From Melioribacter sp. (GTDB taxonomy: Bacteria > Bacteroidota > Ignavibacteria > Ignavibacteriales > Melioribacteraceae): a stretch of 64,000 bases of DNA. The position numbers and the translations under genes are program-made. Numbering within the stretch: position 1 is the first letter of the stretch; each line of letters begins with the position of its first letter. Below the pieces are notes generated by a model. The model was not told where the DNA came from, did not search any database, and saw only the letters and a program-made list of their open reading frames with translations. Positions 38,531 to 48,713 of the stretch are shown piece by piece. The stretch is from the NCBI GenBank assembly GCA_003155655.1, contig PMDS01000077.1, forward strand, positions 137,698-201,697. Direction: 5' to 3'.

Positions 38531-39540
38531 CAGTCAATACTCCAGGTTAAATACATAGATCCCCAGGTATAACCGGCACCAAAGGCAGCTAAAATAAGAT
38601 TGTCACCTTTTTTAACTTTACCTTCACGGTAATATTCTGTAAGACATAAAGGAATAGTTGCAGCAGTTGTATTTCCATATTTACCAATATTTACCATAAC
38701 TTTGTCTTGCGATAGACCCATACGTTGTGCTGTTGCATTAATAATTCTAAGATTTGCCTGATGTGGGACTAAATAGGCAATATCAGGACTTTTTAAGCCA
38801 TTCTTTTCCATTATTTCCCATGCAATGTCAGCCATACCTTTTACAGCAACCTTAAAAACTGCCTTGCCATCCTGGTAGATGTAATGCATTTTTTTATCAA
38901 CAGTTTCATGAGATGCCGGATTAAGACTGCCGCCACCTTTCATATAAAGAGCTTCTTTACCGGCTCCATCAATGTGCAGCAAAGAATCTTTAATACCATA
39001 GTTTAAATCTTCAGTCGGCTCTAAAAGAACAGCAGAAGCTGCATCTCCAAAAAGGATACAATTGTTTCTATCAGTGTAATCAGTAATACAACTCATTTTA
39101 TCAGCACCAATTACCAATACTTTTTTATAATTACCACTTGATATGAAGCTTGCACCGGTTTGAAGGGCAAAAAGAAACCCTGAACACGCTGCAGAAAGAT
39201 CAAATCCCCATGCGTTCTTAGCACCAATCTTTTCCTGAACCAAACATGCAGTTGATGGAAAAAACATATCCGGAGATATTGTAGCAACTATAATAATATC
39301 TATCTCGTCAGGCTTTACGTTTGTAGTTGTAAAAAGATCCTCGCAAGCTCCAGTTGCAAGATCACTTGTTGCGCCATTTTCAAGAATTCTTCTTTCTTTT
39401 ATACCCGTTCTTGTAACGATCCATTCATCATTGGTTTCAACAATACTCTCAAAATATTTATTATCATAAATTTTTTCCGGAACGTACATTCCAACTGCTG
39501 TGATAGCCGCATTTATTGATTTAGGATTTTTCAATTGCAT
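38530..39540 (-). CDS. fabH: 3-oxoacyl-[acyl-carrier-protein] synthase III
   Basis: The 336-residue enzyme has the KAS III triad: Cys in LSAACSGFLFAL, His in VPHQANLRI and Asn in YGNTTAATIP. It starts fatty-acid synthesis from acyl-CoA and malonyl-ACP. The ATG at 39540 lies inside the end of plsX, a 20-base overlap that suggests coupled translation. Confidence 0.96.
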   Translation of the reverse strand: MQLKNPKSINAAITAVGMYVPEKIYDNKYFESIVETNDEWIVTRTGIKERRILENGATSDLATGACEDLFTTTNVKPDEIDIIIVATISPDMFFPSTACLVQEKIGAKNAWGFDLSAACSGFLFALQTGASFISSGNYKKVLVIGADKMSCITDYTDRNNCILFGDAASAVLLEPTEDLNYGIKDSLLHIDGAGKEALYMKGGGSLNPASHETVDKKMHYIYQDGKAVFKVAVKGMADIAWEIMEKNGLKSPDIAYLVPHQANLRIINATAQRMGLSQDKVMVNIGKYGNTTAATIPLCLTEYYREGKVKKGDNLILAAFGAGYTWGSMYLTWSID

Positions 39541-40555
39541 ATTTTTTTAAAGCTTCCTCGAATTTGGTTGTAAGATTTTTATCATACATTTCTTTAGCAC
39601 GTAGAATCATATTTTTAATTGCCAAAGGTGAGCTTGAACCATGCCCAATAATGCTAATTCCATTAATACCTAAAAGAGGCACACCTCCGTGTGTTTGATA
39701 ATCCATATCCGAAAGCGCTACCTTTAAAACTGATTTAACTACAAGGGCTTTTAATTTATTAATTATACCATTATTAGAGTAGTTTTTAATTCTTGCTTTA
39801 AGAAGACTAAAAACACTTTCTCCAAACTTTAGTATAACATTGCCAACAAAACCATCACAAACTACTATATCGACCGTTCCTTTTAGAATATCTTTCCCCT
39901 CAACATTTCCATAATAATTTAGTTTCGAATTCTTTAAAAGTTTATTTGTTGCAAATGTTAATTCATTTCCCTTTGATTCTTCCTCACCAACATTTAGTAA
40001 CCCAACAGTAGGATTTTCAATACCATACATTTCGCGGCAAAATATTGAACCCAAAACTGCGTATTCAAATAAGTGCTGCGGTTTACTATCTACACTTGAA
40101 CCAGCATCAAATACTATGCAGCTTTTAGAACCTATAGTTGGAAATGCTGCGCCAATTGTAGGGCGGCTAACTCCATGGATGCGTCCCATCAATAAAGTAG
40201 AAGCAGCCATAACAGCGCCGGTATTGCCCCCGCTTACAAATGCATCTGCAAGTTTATCATGAACTAACCTTGCACCAACAACAATGGAAGAATCTTTTTT
40301 AGATTTAATTGCATCAGTCGGCTTATCGTGCATATCAATTACTTGTGAGGCATGGTAGATTAAATTCTCATCAAGATTTATATTTTCTTCACGGGCAGTT
40401 TTCAAAATTTTGACTTTATCGCCAATTAGTATCAATTCAAAATCATTTACTTCGCGCAATGCTGCCATGGCTCCAAGAATTTCATTCTTAGGGGCATAGT
40501 CGCCCCCCATGGCATCAACTGCAATTCTACATTTTGCCATTTTATTGTCTGTCAT
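39521..40555 (-). CDS. plsX: Phosphate acyltransferase PlsX
   Basis: The 344-residue protein has the PlsX features AVDAMGGDYAP at the start, SGGNTGAVMAAS and a C-terminal GGVPLLGINGISIIGHGSS. It makes acyl-phosphate from acyl-ACP for phospholipid synthesis. It is placed between rpmF and fabH, the usual order of the yceD-rpmF-plsX-fab cluster. Confidence 0.96.
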   Translation of the reverse strand: MTDNKMAKCRIAVDAMGGDYAPKNEILGAMAALREVNDFELILIGDKVKILKTAREENINLDENLIYHASQVIDMHDKPTDAIKSKKDSSIVVGARLVHDKLADAFVSGGNTGAVMAASTLLMGRIHGVSRPTIGAAFPTIGSKSCIVFDAGSSVDSKPQHLFEYAVLGSIFCREMYGIENPTVGLLNVGEEESKGNELTFATNKLLKNSKLNYYGNVEGKDILKGTVDIVVCDGFVGNVILKFGESVFSLLKARIKNYSNNGIINKLKALVVKSVLKVALSDMDYQTHGGVPLLGINGISIIGHGSSSPLAIKNMILRAKEMYDKNLTTKFEEALKKYAIEKS

Positions 40556-40569
40556 CTAAAAAGTTAAGA

Positions 40570-40749
40570 TTATGACTCTGGTACAAACATTGATCTGCCG
40601 GCATAATAGCCGCAATTTGGACAAGCTCTATGAGCCAATTTAATTTCGCCACAGTTTGAGCAGCGGCTCAGTGAGGGGACGGTTGCTTTATAATGCGTTC
40701 TGCGCTTATCTCTTCTAGTCTTAGACATCCTACGTTTTGGATTTGGCAT
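40570..40749 (-). CDS. rpmF: 50S ribosomal protein L32
   Basis: This is a 59-residue protein read from the ATG at 40749 to the TAA at 40570-40572. The N-terminus MPNPKRRMSKTRRDKRR is diagnostic of L32. A zinc ribbon is formed by CSNCG and CPNCG, so it is the C+ paralog type. It lies 15 bases after yceD and 14 bases before plsX. Confidence 0.96.
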   Translation of the reverse strand: MPNPKRRMSKTRRDKRRTHYKATVPSLSRCSNCGEIKLAHRACPNCGYYAGRSMFVPES

Positions 40750-40764
40750 CGTTCTACCTATTTA

Positions 40765-41268
40765 TTAGTTATTAAATTTATCTTTTAATTTTTTAAGTGG
40801 TTCCCAAACATCTGGTACTATTTCATTCTTACAATTACATTGTTCTTCATTTAAATTTATTCCACAATGCGGACATAGTCCCTTGCAGTCTTCAGTGCAT
40901 AATTTCTTGAGCGGTATTGAAAGTTCCGCATATTCATACACATCATTATTCAAATTAATCTTGTCTTGTTCCGGAGTAAGATATTTAACGTTAAAATCAT
41001 CAGACTCTTGTAATTCTCTAGAGAAAAGGTAAGTAATTTGGAAATAACTTGTAAGGTCTGCTACAAATTCTTTTGTACACCTATCACAAACCATATCCGA
41101 TTCTAGCACTAATTCACAATCAAGAACAATTTGATGTGGAGATTTATCCAATTTACAATTAAGAATTACATTTCCAAAGAACAATTCTTCTAAACCGAAA
41201 TTTTTGACAGGTTCAGATAGCTGGAAACCATGTATACCGTCAGAAAAATTAGTATATTTTATAATCAT
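40765..41268 (-). CDS. yceD: YceD/DUF177 family protein
   Basis: The 167-residue protein has the DUF177 motif CDRCTKEF in the middle and a C-terminal cysteine cluster (CTEDCKGLCPHCG then CNC). These match the YceD family, linked to 23S rRNA accumulation. It heads the ten-gene operon ending in rnc and is followed by rpmF, its standard neighbour. Divergent prsW starts 97 bases away. Confidence 0.9.
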   Translation of the reverse strand: MIIKYTNFSDGIHGFQLSEPVKNFGLEELFFGNVILNCKLDKSPHQIVLDCELVLESDMVCDRCTKEFVADLTSYFQITYLFSRELQESDDFNVKYLTPEQDKINLNNDVYEYAELSIPLKKLCTEDCKGLCPHCGINLNEEQCNCKNEIVPDVWEPLKKLKDKFNN

Positions 41269-41365
41269 TTGAAGAACATTGAAAAAATTGGGTCAAAATA
41301 TATACAGTGAATCTTTTATAATCAAGAATTCTTGAAAATTGATTACATTAAGAAGAGTTTAATCC

Positions 41366-42313
41366 ATGCCCATTACTTCTTCACTTTTTGCTGCTTCACT
41401 GCCAATGATTTTTTATTTGTTAATTATCTGGAAAATGGACAAATATGAAAGAGAACCATTTACGAATGTTCTCATACATTTTCTTTGGGGTACCTTCGGA
41501 GCAACAATTTTAGCTATTTCTGTCAGTTTAATAGCTGATTTTTTCTCATTTTATTTAAGAAATAATTCCCATTTAATTCATACAGTGATTTATGCACCTA
41601 TTATAGAAGAAATAGTAAAAGGATTATTTCTTTTCTTTTCCGTCAGATCTAAACAATTTGATAATATTACTGATGGATTAGTTTATGGCGCTGCAATTGG
41701 TTTAGGATTTGGAATGATGGAAAACTTTATTTACTTCATTACTTATGGTACTTCTCTATCAAGCTGGATTTATATAGTTATCATCCGTTCCTTGTTCTCT
41801 GCTGTTATGCATTGTATATCAACTGCAACGTTGGGCGCTTTTTTGGGAATGGCTAAATTCTCTAAAGGAACTTTAGCCACAGTTCTTCAAGTCATTGGAC
41901 TGCTTTTAGCAATGCTGTTTCACTTTATGTGGAATGCATCAGTCAGCTTTGAGGAAACCTATTACCTTGGTTTTTTGTTTATGATTGTACTGATTTCATG
42001 TTTTATTATAGTCTACAAGATTTCTTTGTACAATGAGGAAAAAATTATTGAAACAGAATTACGGGAAGAGAGTAAGATGGGAGTGCTTCCTGAAACACAT
42101 GCCAAAATACTAAGCAGCCATCTTAGGTTTAGAAAAGGCTGGATCGATGAAAAGATAAGAAAATTATATTCAAGATATGCAGTCAGACTGGCATTCAGTA
42201 AGGATCAATCAAAAAAAGTTAATGATTCAAAACGCAAATTTTACGAAATAGAAATTGAAAAAACCCGTGAAGCCATTCGAAGCTTATTATCAAATAATTT
42301 TATTGAAAGTTAG
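41366..42313 (+). CDS. PrsW-family (M82) intramembrane protease
   Basis: The 315-residue protein has about seven transmembrane helices in the first 225 residues. It carries the family's active-site motifs: EE at 81-82 with Lys85 (PIIEEIVKG), GFGMMENFIY, His149 (VMHCIST) and a final HFMWN helix. A soluble C-terminal tail of about 85 residues follows. PrsW cleaves anti-sigma factors at the membrane, but no such substrate is encoded nearby, so its target is unknown. The nadD ATG follows the stop directly. Confidence 0.87.
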   Translation: MPITSSLFAASLPMIFYLLIIWKMDKYEREPFTNVLIHFLWGTFGATILAISVSLIADFFSFYLRNNSHLIHTVIYAPIIEEIVKGLFLFFSVRSKQFDNITDGLVYGAAIGLGFGMMENFIYFITYGTSLSSWIYIVIIRSLFSAVMHCISTATLGAFLGMAKFSKGTLATVLQVIGLLLAMLFHFMWNASVSFEETYYLGFLFMIVLISCFIIVYKISLYNEEKIIETELREESKMGVLPETHAKILSSHLRFRKGWIDEKIRKLYSRYAVRLAFSKDQSKKVNDSKRKFYEIEIEKTREAIRSLLSNNFIES

Positions 42314-42889
42314 ATGAAAGCAGTCGGAATATTTGGCGGGTCTTTTGACCCAATACATATCGGTCATCTAATAACTTCTAATGAAGTTCTGGAAAAAAGA
42401 AATCTTGAAAAAATTATTTTTGTTCCTTGTCACATTTCTCCTCACAAAAAAGGTCGGATACCGGCAGATAATTTTCACAGGCTGGAAATGGTGAATATTG
42501 CTATTGAGCAATACCCTTATTTCGAATCATCCGATTTTGAAATTAGAAAAGGTAAAATTTCATATACATATGATACTCTGATTGAAATGCGGAAAAAATA
42601 TAAAAACCTGGAATTGATAATTGGCTTTGACAATATGCTTGTTTTTGATAAATGGTATAAACCGGACGAAATTTGTAAAGTTGCAAAAATAGTTGTAATG
42701 AAGCGTAAAGTTGATCTTATTCCGCCTAAGCATAATAAATATTTTGATTCGGCAAAAATGCTTGAAACTACCCTTGTTGATATTTCTTCAACGGAAATAC
42801 GCGACCGTGTAAGGAAGGGTTTATCGATAGATAATCTTGTAACTAATAATGTTAAAGAATATATTTTTAGAAATAAGCTTTACATTTAG
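42314..42889 (+). CDS. nadD: Nicotinate-nucleotide adenylyltransferase
   Basis: The 191-residue nucleotidyltransferase has GIFGGSFDPIHIGHL with the HIGH-type motif and a C-terminal ISSTEIRDRVRKG. It adenylates nicotinate mononucleotide for NAD synthesis. It begins immediately after prsW and is followed by meaB after 8 bases. Confidence 0.95.
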   Translation: MKAVGIFGGSFDPIHIGHLITSNEVLEKRNLEKIIFVPCHISPHKKGRIPADNFHRLEMVNIAIEQYPYFESSDFEIRKGKISYTYDTLIEMRKKYKNLELIIGFDNMLVFDKWYKPDEICKVAKIVVMKRKVDLIPPKHNKYFDSAKMLETTLVDISSTEIRDRVRKGLSIDNLVTNNVKEYIFRNKLYI

Positions 42890-42897
42890 AAAAACTT

Positions 42898-43854
42898 ATG
42901 CAATCAGAAAACTTTATACAAAGGATTTTTGAAAATGATAAACGGGCAGTATCAAGGGCTATTACAATAATAGAAACCGGTAATTCCAATTCAACATGTA
43001 TTCTTAAAGATTTACATAAAAAAATTGGGCGCGCTTATAGAATTGGGATAACAGGTCCCCCTGGAGCTGGTAAATCTTCTTTAACAAATCAATTAACAAA
43101 ATATTATTTAGCTCTTAACAAGAAAATTGGAATAATTGCAGTAGATCCAACAAGCCCATTTACAGGCGGAGCTTTGCTTGGAGATAGAGTGAGAATGAGT
43201 GAGATTGGATGTAATGATGGAATTTTTATTAGAAGTATGGCTACACGTGGCAGCCTTGGCGGGTTGAGTAATAAAACTATCGATGCCGCTGATGTTTTAG
43301 ATGCTGCAGGTTATGATTATATAATTTTTGAAACCGTTGGCGTTGGTCAATCAGAGCTTGATATTGCAAAAGTAGCAGATACAACAATTGTTGTTCTTGT
43401 ACCGGAATCAGGGGATTCAATACAGGCTATGAAAGCCGGATTAATGGAAATTGGAGATTTTTTTGTTTTGAATAAATGTGACCGTCCCGGGGCTGATAAC
43501 GCTATGGTTGCATTAAAAACCATTTTATTAATGAAAGATCACAATGAAAATAGCTGGCTCCCAAATATTATTATGTCGGTTGCGTCGGAAAATAAAGGAA
43601 CAAAAAGTATTGCTGATGAAATTGAACGGCATAGATTATTTCTCGATCAGCATGGTTTTCTAAAAGAAAAACGTGAAGCAAATTATAAAATTAGGATCAA
43701 GGAAATTGTCGAACATTTGATTAAAAATGAATTGTGGAAAGAAGAGCGTACAAAAAATCTGCAAGACTCACTTGCCAAAGTTGCTGATGGTGAAACTTCC
43801 CCTTATGAAATAGCAGAATCAATTTTTCTTGATTTCAAATCTACAATTAAATAA
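42898..43854 (+). CDS. meaB: MeaB/ArgK-family P-loop GTPase
   Basis: The 318-residue G3E GTPase has Walker A GPPGAGKSSL, the family motif DPTSPFTGGALLGDR, ETVGVGQSE and NKCDRPGADN. MeaB protects and reloads the adenosylcobalamin enzyme methylmalonyl-CoA mutase. The mutase genes are not in the window. The next two genes encode acyl-CoA enzymes, consistent with branched-chain or odd-chain acyl-CoA catabolism. Confidence 0.93.
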   Translation: MQSENFIQRIFENDKRAVSRAITIIETGNSNSTCILKDLHKKIGRAYRIGITGPPGAGKSSLTNQLTKYYLALNKKIGIIAVDPTSPFTGGALLGDRVRMSEIGCNDGIFIRSMATRGSLGGLSNKTIDAADVLDAAGYDYIIFETVGVGQSELDIAKVADTTIVVLVPESGDSIQAMKAGLMEIGDFFVLNKCDRPGADNAMVALKTILLMKDHNENSWLPNIIMSVASENKGTKSIADEIERHRLFLDQHGFLKEKREANYKIRIKEIVEHLIKNELWKEERTKNLQDSLAKVADGETSPYEIAESIFLDFKSTIK

Positions 43855-43865
43855 TAAGGCAGTAA

Positions 43866-45035
43866 ATGCAAGAAACTAATATAGATTCAAATTTACTTTT
43901 AGAATTTGATGAGAACCAGCTTTCCATCAAAAACACTATACGCGAATTTGCTGAAAAGAAAATAAAACCGCGCATTATGGAGTTTGATGAGTCACAAATA
44001 TTTCCACTGGAATTAATGAAACAACTTGGAAAGCTTGGATTTCTTGGCATCCTTGTCCCCGAAGAATTTGGAGGCTCTAATTTAGGGTATGTAGAATACG
44101 CCATTGTAGTTGAAGAAATTGCACGCATCGATCCATCTATAGCTCTTTCAGTTGCTGCGCATAATGGATTATGCACTAATCATATCAACGTTTTTGCTAA
44201 CAGTGACCAGAAAAAAAAGTATTTGATTGATTTAGCCTCTGGTAATAAAATTGGTGCCTGGGGATTAACTGAGCCAGCTTCGGGCAGCGACTCTTCCGGT
44301 TTACAAACTACAGCTGTAAAAGAAGGAAACTACTATTATTTAAACGGAACAAAAAATTTTATTACACATGGCAATGTTGCAGAAACTGCAGTTGTTATGG
44401 CAATTACGGATAAAACCAAAGGTAAAAAAGGAATTTCTGCATTCATTGTTGAAAAGGGTACTGATGGATTCCATACAGGTAAAAAGGAAAACAAACTTGG
44501 AATGCGTGCAAGTGAAACAACCCAATTAATTTTTGATAACTGTAAAGTACCTGAAGAAAATATGATCGGCAATGTTGGTGAAGGGTTCTATCAAGCAATG
44601 AAAATTCTTGAAGGCGGAAGAATTTCAATTGCTGCACTTAGTGCTGGTCTGGCACAGGGCTGCCTTGAAAATTCAATTTCATATTCTAAAGAACGTAAAC
44701 AATTTGGTACGTCAATTTCAAAATTTCAAGCAACACAATTTAAATTAGCAGATATGGCTACCGAAATAGAAGCTGCCCGCCTGCTTACTTATAAGGCAGC
44801 AAAAATGAAGGATGATAATAAAGATATCCATGATATTGCAGCCAAAGCCAAACTTTTTGCAAGCGAGGTTGCAGTACGGGCTGCTAATGAAGCAGTTCAA
44901 ATTTTTGGCGGTTATGGATTTACAAAAGATTACCCGGTTGAAAAATTCTACCGTGATGCAAAATTACTTACTATTGGTGAAGGTACCTCTGAAGTTCAAA
45001 GAATAGTAATTGCCCGTAACCTTTTAAAAGATTGA
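43866..45035 (+). CDS. Acyl-CoA dehydrogenase
   Basis: The 389-residue flavoenzyme has the ACAD signatures GAWGLTEPASGSDSSG and a C-terminal FGGYGFTKDYPVEKFYRDAKL. The catalytic Glu region TIGEGTSEVQRIVIAR is typical of short-chain and branched-chain members. It oxidises an acyl-CoA to the 2-enoyl-CoA and passes electrons to ETF. The following carboxyltransferase gene suggests isovaleryl- or another branched acyl-CoA as substrate, but this is not proved by sequence. Confidence 0.93.
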   Translation: MQETNIDSNLLLEFDENQLSIKNTIREFAEKKIKPRIMEFDESQIFPLELMKQLGKLGFLGILVPEEFGGSNLGYVEYAIVVEEIARIDPSIALSVAAHNGLCTNHINVFANSDQKKKYLIDLASGNKIGAWGLTEPASGSDSSGLQTTAVKEGNYYYLNGTKNFITHGNVAETAVVMAITDKTKGKKGISAFIVEKGTDGFHTGKKENKLGMRASETTQLIFDNCKVPEENMIGNVGEGFYQAMKILEGGRISIAALSAGLAQGCLENSISYSKERKQFGTSISKFQATQFKLADMATEIEAARLLTYKAAKMKDDNKDIHDIAAKAKLFASEVAVRAANEAVQIFGGYGFTKDYPVEKFYRDAKLLTIGEGTSEVQRIVIARNLLKD

Positions 45036-45040
45036 TTAAT

Positions 45041-46693
45041 ATGAAAATCGGTTCTGAACTAAATAAAAACGATGTATTCCTACGCAGGGAAGATTATCAT
45101 AAAAACCTGTTAAGAAAAATTAACGCTGTAAAAGAAACAATAAAATTAGGCGGCGGAATTTCTGCTATTGATAAACAGCATTCCAGAGGAAAGTTGACTG
45201 CAAGAGAAAGAATTGAAAAACTGATTGACAAAAATTCTCACTTTTTTGAATTAAATACTTTCGCCGCATTTAATATGTACAATGAATTCGGCGGCGCTCC
45301 TGGCAGCGGAACTATTTTTGGCATTGGTAAAATCAATGGAAAGAATTTTGTAATAGTTGCCAATGACGCAACGGTAAAAGCAGGTGCCTGGTTTCCAATT
45401 ACTGCAAAAAAAAATTTGCGTGCTCAGGAAATTGCAATCGAAAATCGCCTTCCTATAGTCTATCTTGTAGATAGTGCCGGTGTATTCCTTCCCCTGCAGG
45501 ATGATATTTTTTCTGATAAAGAACATTTTGGTCGAGTTTTTAGGAATAATGCAATAATATCATCAATGGGAATACCACAAATAGCAGCTATAATGGGACC
45601 ATGTGTTGCCGGCGGTGCTTATCTACCAATAATGAGTGACGAGGCATTAATAGTTGAAGGAGAAGGCTCTGTTTTTCTTGCTGGTTCACACCTAGTTAAA
45701 GCCGCAATTGGTGAGGAGATTGATAATGAACAATTGGGCGGTGCCAGAGTTCAATCAAATATTTCAGGTGTTACAGATTATATAATGAAAAATGATGAGG
45801 AATGCCTCATTCAAATAAGAAATTTAGTTGGCAAATATGGAGAAAATAATAAAGCAGGATTTAATAGAATTAATCCGGCTCCGCCCAAATACAGCTCACA
45901 CGATATTTATGGATTAATTCCTGAAGATGGAACAAAACCATATAACACATACGAATTGATTTCAAGAATTACAGACGACTCTGAAATAGATGAATATAAA
46001 GCAGGTTTTGGGAAATCACTTATAACTGCCTATGCAAGAATAGACGGATGGGCAGTTGGAATTGTTGCAAACCAGAGAAATACAGTAAAGACTGAAAAAG
46101 GCGAAATGCAAATTGGCGGCGTTATTTATTCAGACAGCGCCGATAAAGCTTCACGTTTTATTATGAATTGTAACCAGAAAAAAATTCCTTTGATCTTTCT
46201 ACAGGATGTAACCGGCTTTATGGTTGGCAGTAAAGCTGAACACGGCGGGATAATTAAAGATGGCGCAAAAATGGTTAATGCAGTTGCAAATTCTGTTGTA
46301 CCTAAAATTACAATTATTGCCGGCAATAGTTTTGGCGCAGGCAACTACGCAATGTGCGGTAAGGCTTATGATCCGCGCTTTATCTTTGCATATCCTAATG
46401 CTAAAATAGCAGTAATGGGAGGCGCGCAGGCAAGTTCTGTTTTATTAGATATTCGTTTGAAACAAATGGGTAAATCGGAAAAAGAATTTACCAAAGATCA
46501 AAAAGAAAAATTACTAAGTGAAATAATTAACTCCTACGAAGAAACAAGCAACCCTTTACATGCTGCCGCAAGATTACGGATTGATGAGATTATTGATCCT
46601 GCACTAACACGAGAATACATTTCTTTTTCTATAGAATGCGCTAATAATAATCCGGTAATTCAACATTTTAATCCCGGTATAATCCAGACATAA
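45041..46693 (+). CDS. Acyl-CoA carboxylase carboxyltransferase subunit, methylcrotonyl-type
   Basis: I use the ATG at 45041, five bases after the dehydrogenase stop. A TTG at 45032 would add three residues. The ~550-residue protein has the two crotonase-like halves of biotin-dependent carboxyltransferases, with KLTARERIEKLID, EHFGRVFRNNA and a C-terminal AGNSFGAGNYAMCGKAYDPR. These features are closer to methylcrotonyl-CoA carboxylase beta than to propionyl-CoA carboxylase. No biotin carboxylase/carrier partner is in the window. With the preceding dehydrogenase it would fit leucine breakdown. Confidence 0.85.
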   Translation: MKIGSELNKNDVFLRREDYHKNLLRKINAVKETIKLGGGISAIDKQHSRGKLTARERIEKLIDKNSHFFELNTFAAFNMYNEFGGAPGSGTIFGIGKINGKNFVIVANDATVKAGAWFPITAKKNLRAQEIAIENRLPIVYLVDSAGVFLPLQDDIFSDKEHFGRVFRNNAIISSMGIPQIAAIMGPCVAGGAYLPIMSDEALIVEGEGSVFLAGSHLVKAAIGEEIDNEQLGGARVQSNISGVTDYIMKNDEECLIQIRNLVGKYGENNKAGFNRINPAPPKYSSHDIYGLIPEDGTKPYNTYELISRITDDSEIDEYKAGFGKSLITAYARIDGWAVGIVANQRNTVKTEKGEMQIGGVIYSDSADKASRFIMNCNQKKIPLIFLQDVTGFMVGSKAEHGGIIKDGAKMVNAVANSVVPKITIIAGNSFGAGNYAMCGKAYDPRFIFAYPNAKIAVMGGAQASSVLLDIRLKQMGKSEKEFTKDQKEKLLSEIINSYEETSNPLHAAARLRIDEIIDPALTREYISFSIECANNNPVIQHFNPGIIQT

Positions 46694-46696
46694 CAA

Positions 46697-47362
46697 GTGA
46701 AAGAATTTAAAATATTTTTACTATTATTAATATTTTTTTCATTATCAAAAAATATTAGTGCCCAGCAGAAGTACGATAAATCCTTTTATGGCGGAATATT
46801 TTACATTACAAATTATATGATCTCTGATGAATACAAGTTATATTCACAAGGTCATACCGATCTGGAATTAGTAGACCATCTGTATCAAAAGACCCTATCT
46901 TTTTTTGATAATGATGCCTCCGACACATTTTTCTGTATGACATTTGCATTAATCCCATATAACAAAATATTGATGAGATTCCCTATTCTTAATTTTAAAA
47001 TGACGATTCCTCTCCCTTCACCTTCACAGAAGGTATTTGATCAGAAATTAAAAGTAACACCGAAGAAATTATTCTGTGATTCACCAGCCGGTGATTTTGG
47101 CGATAAAGATAAACTAGCACATTTTTTTGCAAATGCGTTTCTTCGTTATAACGTAAACTTTTTTAATTTGTCTGAATTTCTAGGTATCTTTGTCGAGTTC
47201 TTTGAGCAGGCGTTTTTTCTTCAAGGCGGTTATGATTATCGTGATTTAGTTGCAAATCATCTCGGTGAAATTTTTGCAGGGATGGTTCAGAAAAATCCGA
47301 ATGCGAAGCCGTCGGAAGCACTATTAGTTTATCAACTTCTTTATTTTAATATATGGCAATGA
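46697..47362 (+). CDS. Secreted protein of unknown function, DUF2279-like
   Basis: The 221-residue protein starts at GTG and has a signal peptide (hydrophobic core, then SAQQ). Its C-terminal half has GDKDKLAHFFANAF, then EFFEQAF, then DLVANHLGEIFAG. This spacing (DK..HF, E..E..F, D...N..G) is like the DUF2279/YfiM group of membrane-proximal lipoproteins or VanZ-like domains. Function is unknown. It overlaps the response-regulator start by 10 bases, so the two are coupled. Confidence 0.6.
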   Translation: MKEFKIFLLLLIFFSLSKNISAQQKYDKSFYGGIFYITNYMISDEYKLYSQGHTDLELVDHLYQKTLSFFDNDASDTFFCMTFALIPYNKILMRFPILNFKMTIPLPSPSQKVFDQKLKVTPKKLFCDSPAGDFGDKDKLAHFFANAFLRYNVNFFNLSEFLGIFVEFFEQAFFLQGGYDYRDLVANHLGEIFAGMVQKNPNAKPSEALLVYQLLYFNIWQ

Positions 47363-48711
47363 AATCAATTCTTGTTATTGATGATGAAAGGGAAATTTGT
47401 GAAAGCATCAAGATGATTCTTGAATATGAAGATTATCTTGTTGATTACACAACCGATTCCTACAAAGGTTTACAGAAAATTGAATATGGGAATTACGACG
47501 CCTTACTACTAGATATTCAAATGCCCGGTAACAACGGCTTTGAAATTTTAAACTGGCTTTTAGAAAAAGAAATTGAAATGAAAGTAATTATGATTTCTGC
47601 TCATGCCAGCGTTGAAAACGCAGTAAGGTCTACAAAATTGGGTGCATTTGATTTTCTTGAAAAACCGATCGACCGCGATAAACTTTTAATTGTCGTCAGG
47701 AATGCAGCCGAGCAGTCTGTTCTTGCAAGGGAAAATAGAAAGCTTAAAAAAGATATTTCAGTATCTGAAAAAATAATTGGTACAAGTTCAGCAATTAAAA
47801 CAATTTTAGAAACTGTTGAACGTGTGGCAAAGACTGATGCACGAATAATGATTACCGGTGAAAATGGGACCGGTAAGGAATTAATTGCTCAAGCTATTCA
47901 TAAACAAAGCGGGAGATCCAATAAGGAATTAATTGAAGTTAATTGCGCCGCAATACATCATGAGTTAATTGATTCCGAACTTTTTGGACATGAAAAAGGA
48001 TCATTTACAGGCGCTGTAAAGCAGCATATCGGAAAATTTGAGCAGGCTGACGGCGGAAACCTTTTTCTTGATGAGATTGGTGACATGAGTCTTCAGGCAC
48101 AGGCAAAAGTTTTAAGAGCAATCGAAGAAGGTAAAATTGAACGTGTTGGAGGGAATTCAAAAATTGATGTTAACGTAAGAATTATTTCTGCAACAAATAA
48201 AAACCTGCTGGATGAAATAAACAAAGGAAATTTCCGCGAAGATTTATTCCATCGTCTAAATGTAATTCCAATTTATATTCCCCCATTACGCGAACGCAGG
48301 GATGATATTCCCATGTTAATTGAACATTTTTCTAAATTTATTTGCGAAAAGAATAAATTTCCTCAAAAAACTTATACTGAAGCTGCATTGAAAACATTAC
48401 AAACACTCCAATGGAAAGGAAATATTAGGGAACTTCGAAATGTTGTTGAAAGAATAGTAATTATGATTTCTAAAACTGATATTAATGAAAAAGACATTTC
48501 AATGTTCATTCAAAGCGCTTCTTCAAATAATGATGATCTTTTAAATATTTCAAATAGTTTCCAGGAATTTAAAGAGAAAGCTGAAAAAGCATTCATTCTT
48601 AAGCAGCTTAATGCCAATAATTGGAATATTAGTAAAACAGCGGATATACTTGGAATTCAACGAAGCCACCTTTACAATAAATTAAAGAAATATGAAATTG
48701 AAAAGGAATAA
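47353..48711 (+). CDS. NtrC-family sigma-54-dependent response regulator
   Basis: The 452-residue protein has a receiver domain with the phospho-acceptor Asp54 in LLLDIQMPG. The sigma-54 AAA+ domain has [14 protein letters not shown] (the GAFTGA loop) and [13 protein letters not shown]-terminal Fis-type helix-turn-helix ends with [20 protein letters not shown]. No sensor kinase is adjacent, so it is an orphan regulator by context. It begins inside the end of the secreted-protein gene. Confidence 0.93.
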   Translation: MAMKSILVIDDEREICESIKMILEYEDYLVDYTTDSYKGLQKIEYGNYDALLLDIQMPGNNGFEILNWLLEKEIEMKVIMISAHASVENAVRSTKLGAFDFLEKPIDRDKLLIVVRNAAEQSVLARENRKLKKDISVSEKIIGTSSAIKTILETVERVAKTDARIMITGENGTGKELIAQAIHKQSGRSNKELIEVNCAAIHHELIDSELFGHEKGSFTGAVKQHIGKFEQADGGNLFLDEIGDMSLQAQAKVLRAIEEGKIERVGGNSKIDVNVRIISATNKNLLDEINKGNFREDLFHRLNVIPIYIPPLRERRDDIPMLIEHFSKFICEKNKFPQKTYTEAALKTLQTLQWKGNIRELRNVVERIVIMISKTDINEKDISMFIQSASSNNDDLLNISNSFQEFKEKAEKAFILKQLNANNWNISKTADILGIQRSHLYNKLKKYEIEKE

Positions 48712-48713
48712 TT

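Noticed and set aside
45032..45040. TTG start of the carboxyltransferase gene
   Set aside because: The ATG at 45041 is a better start. The TTG overlaps the preceding stop and adds only three residues.
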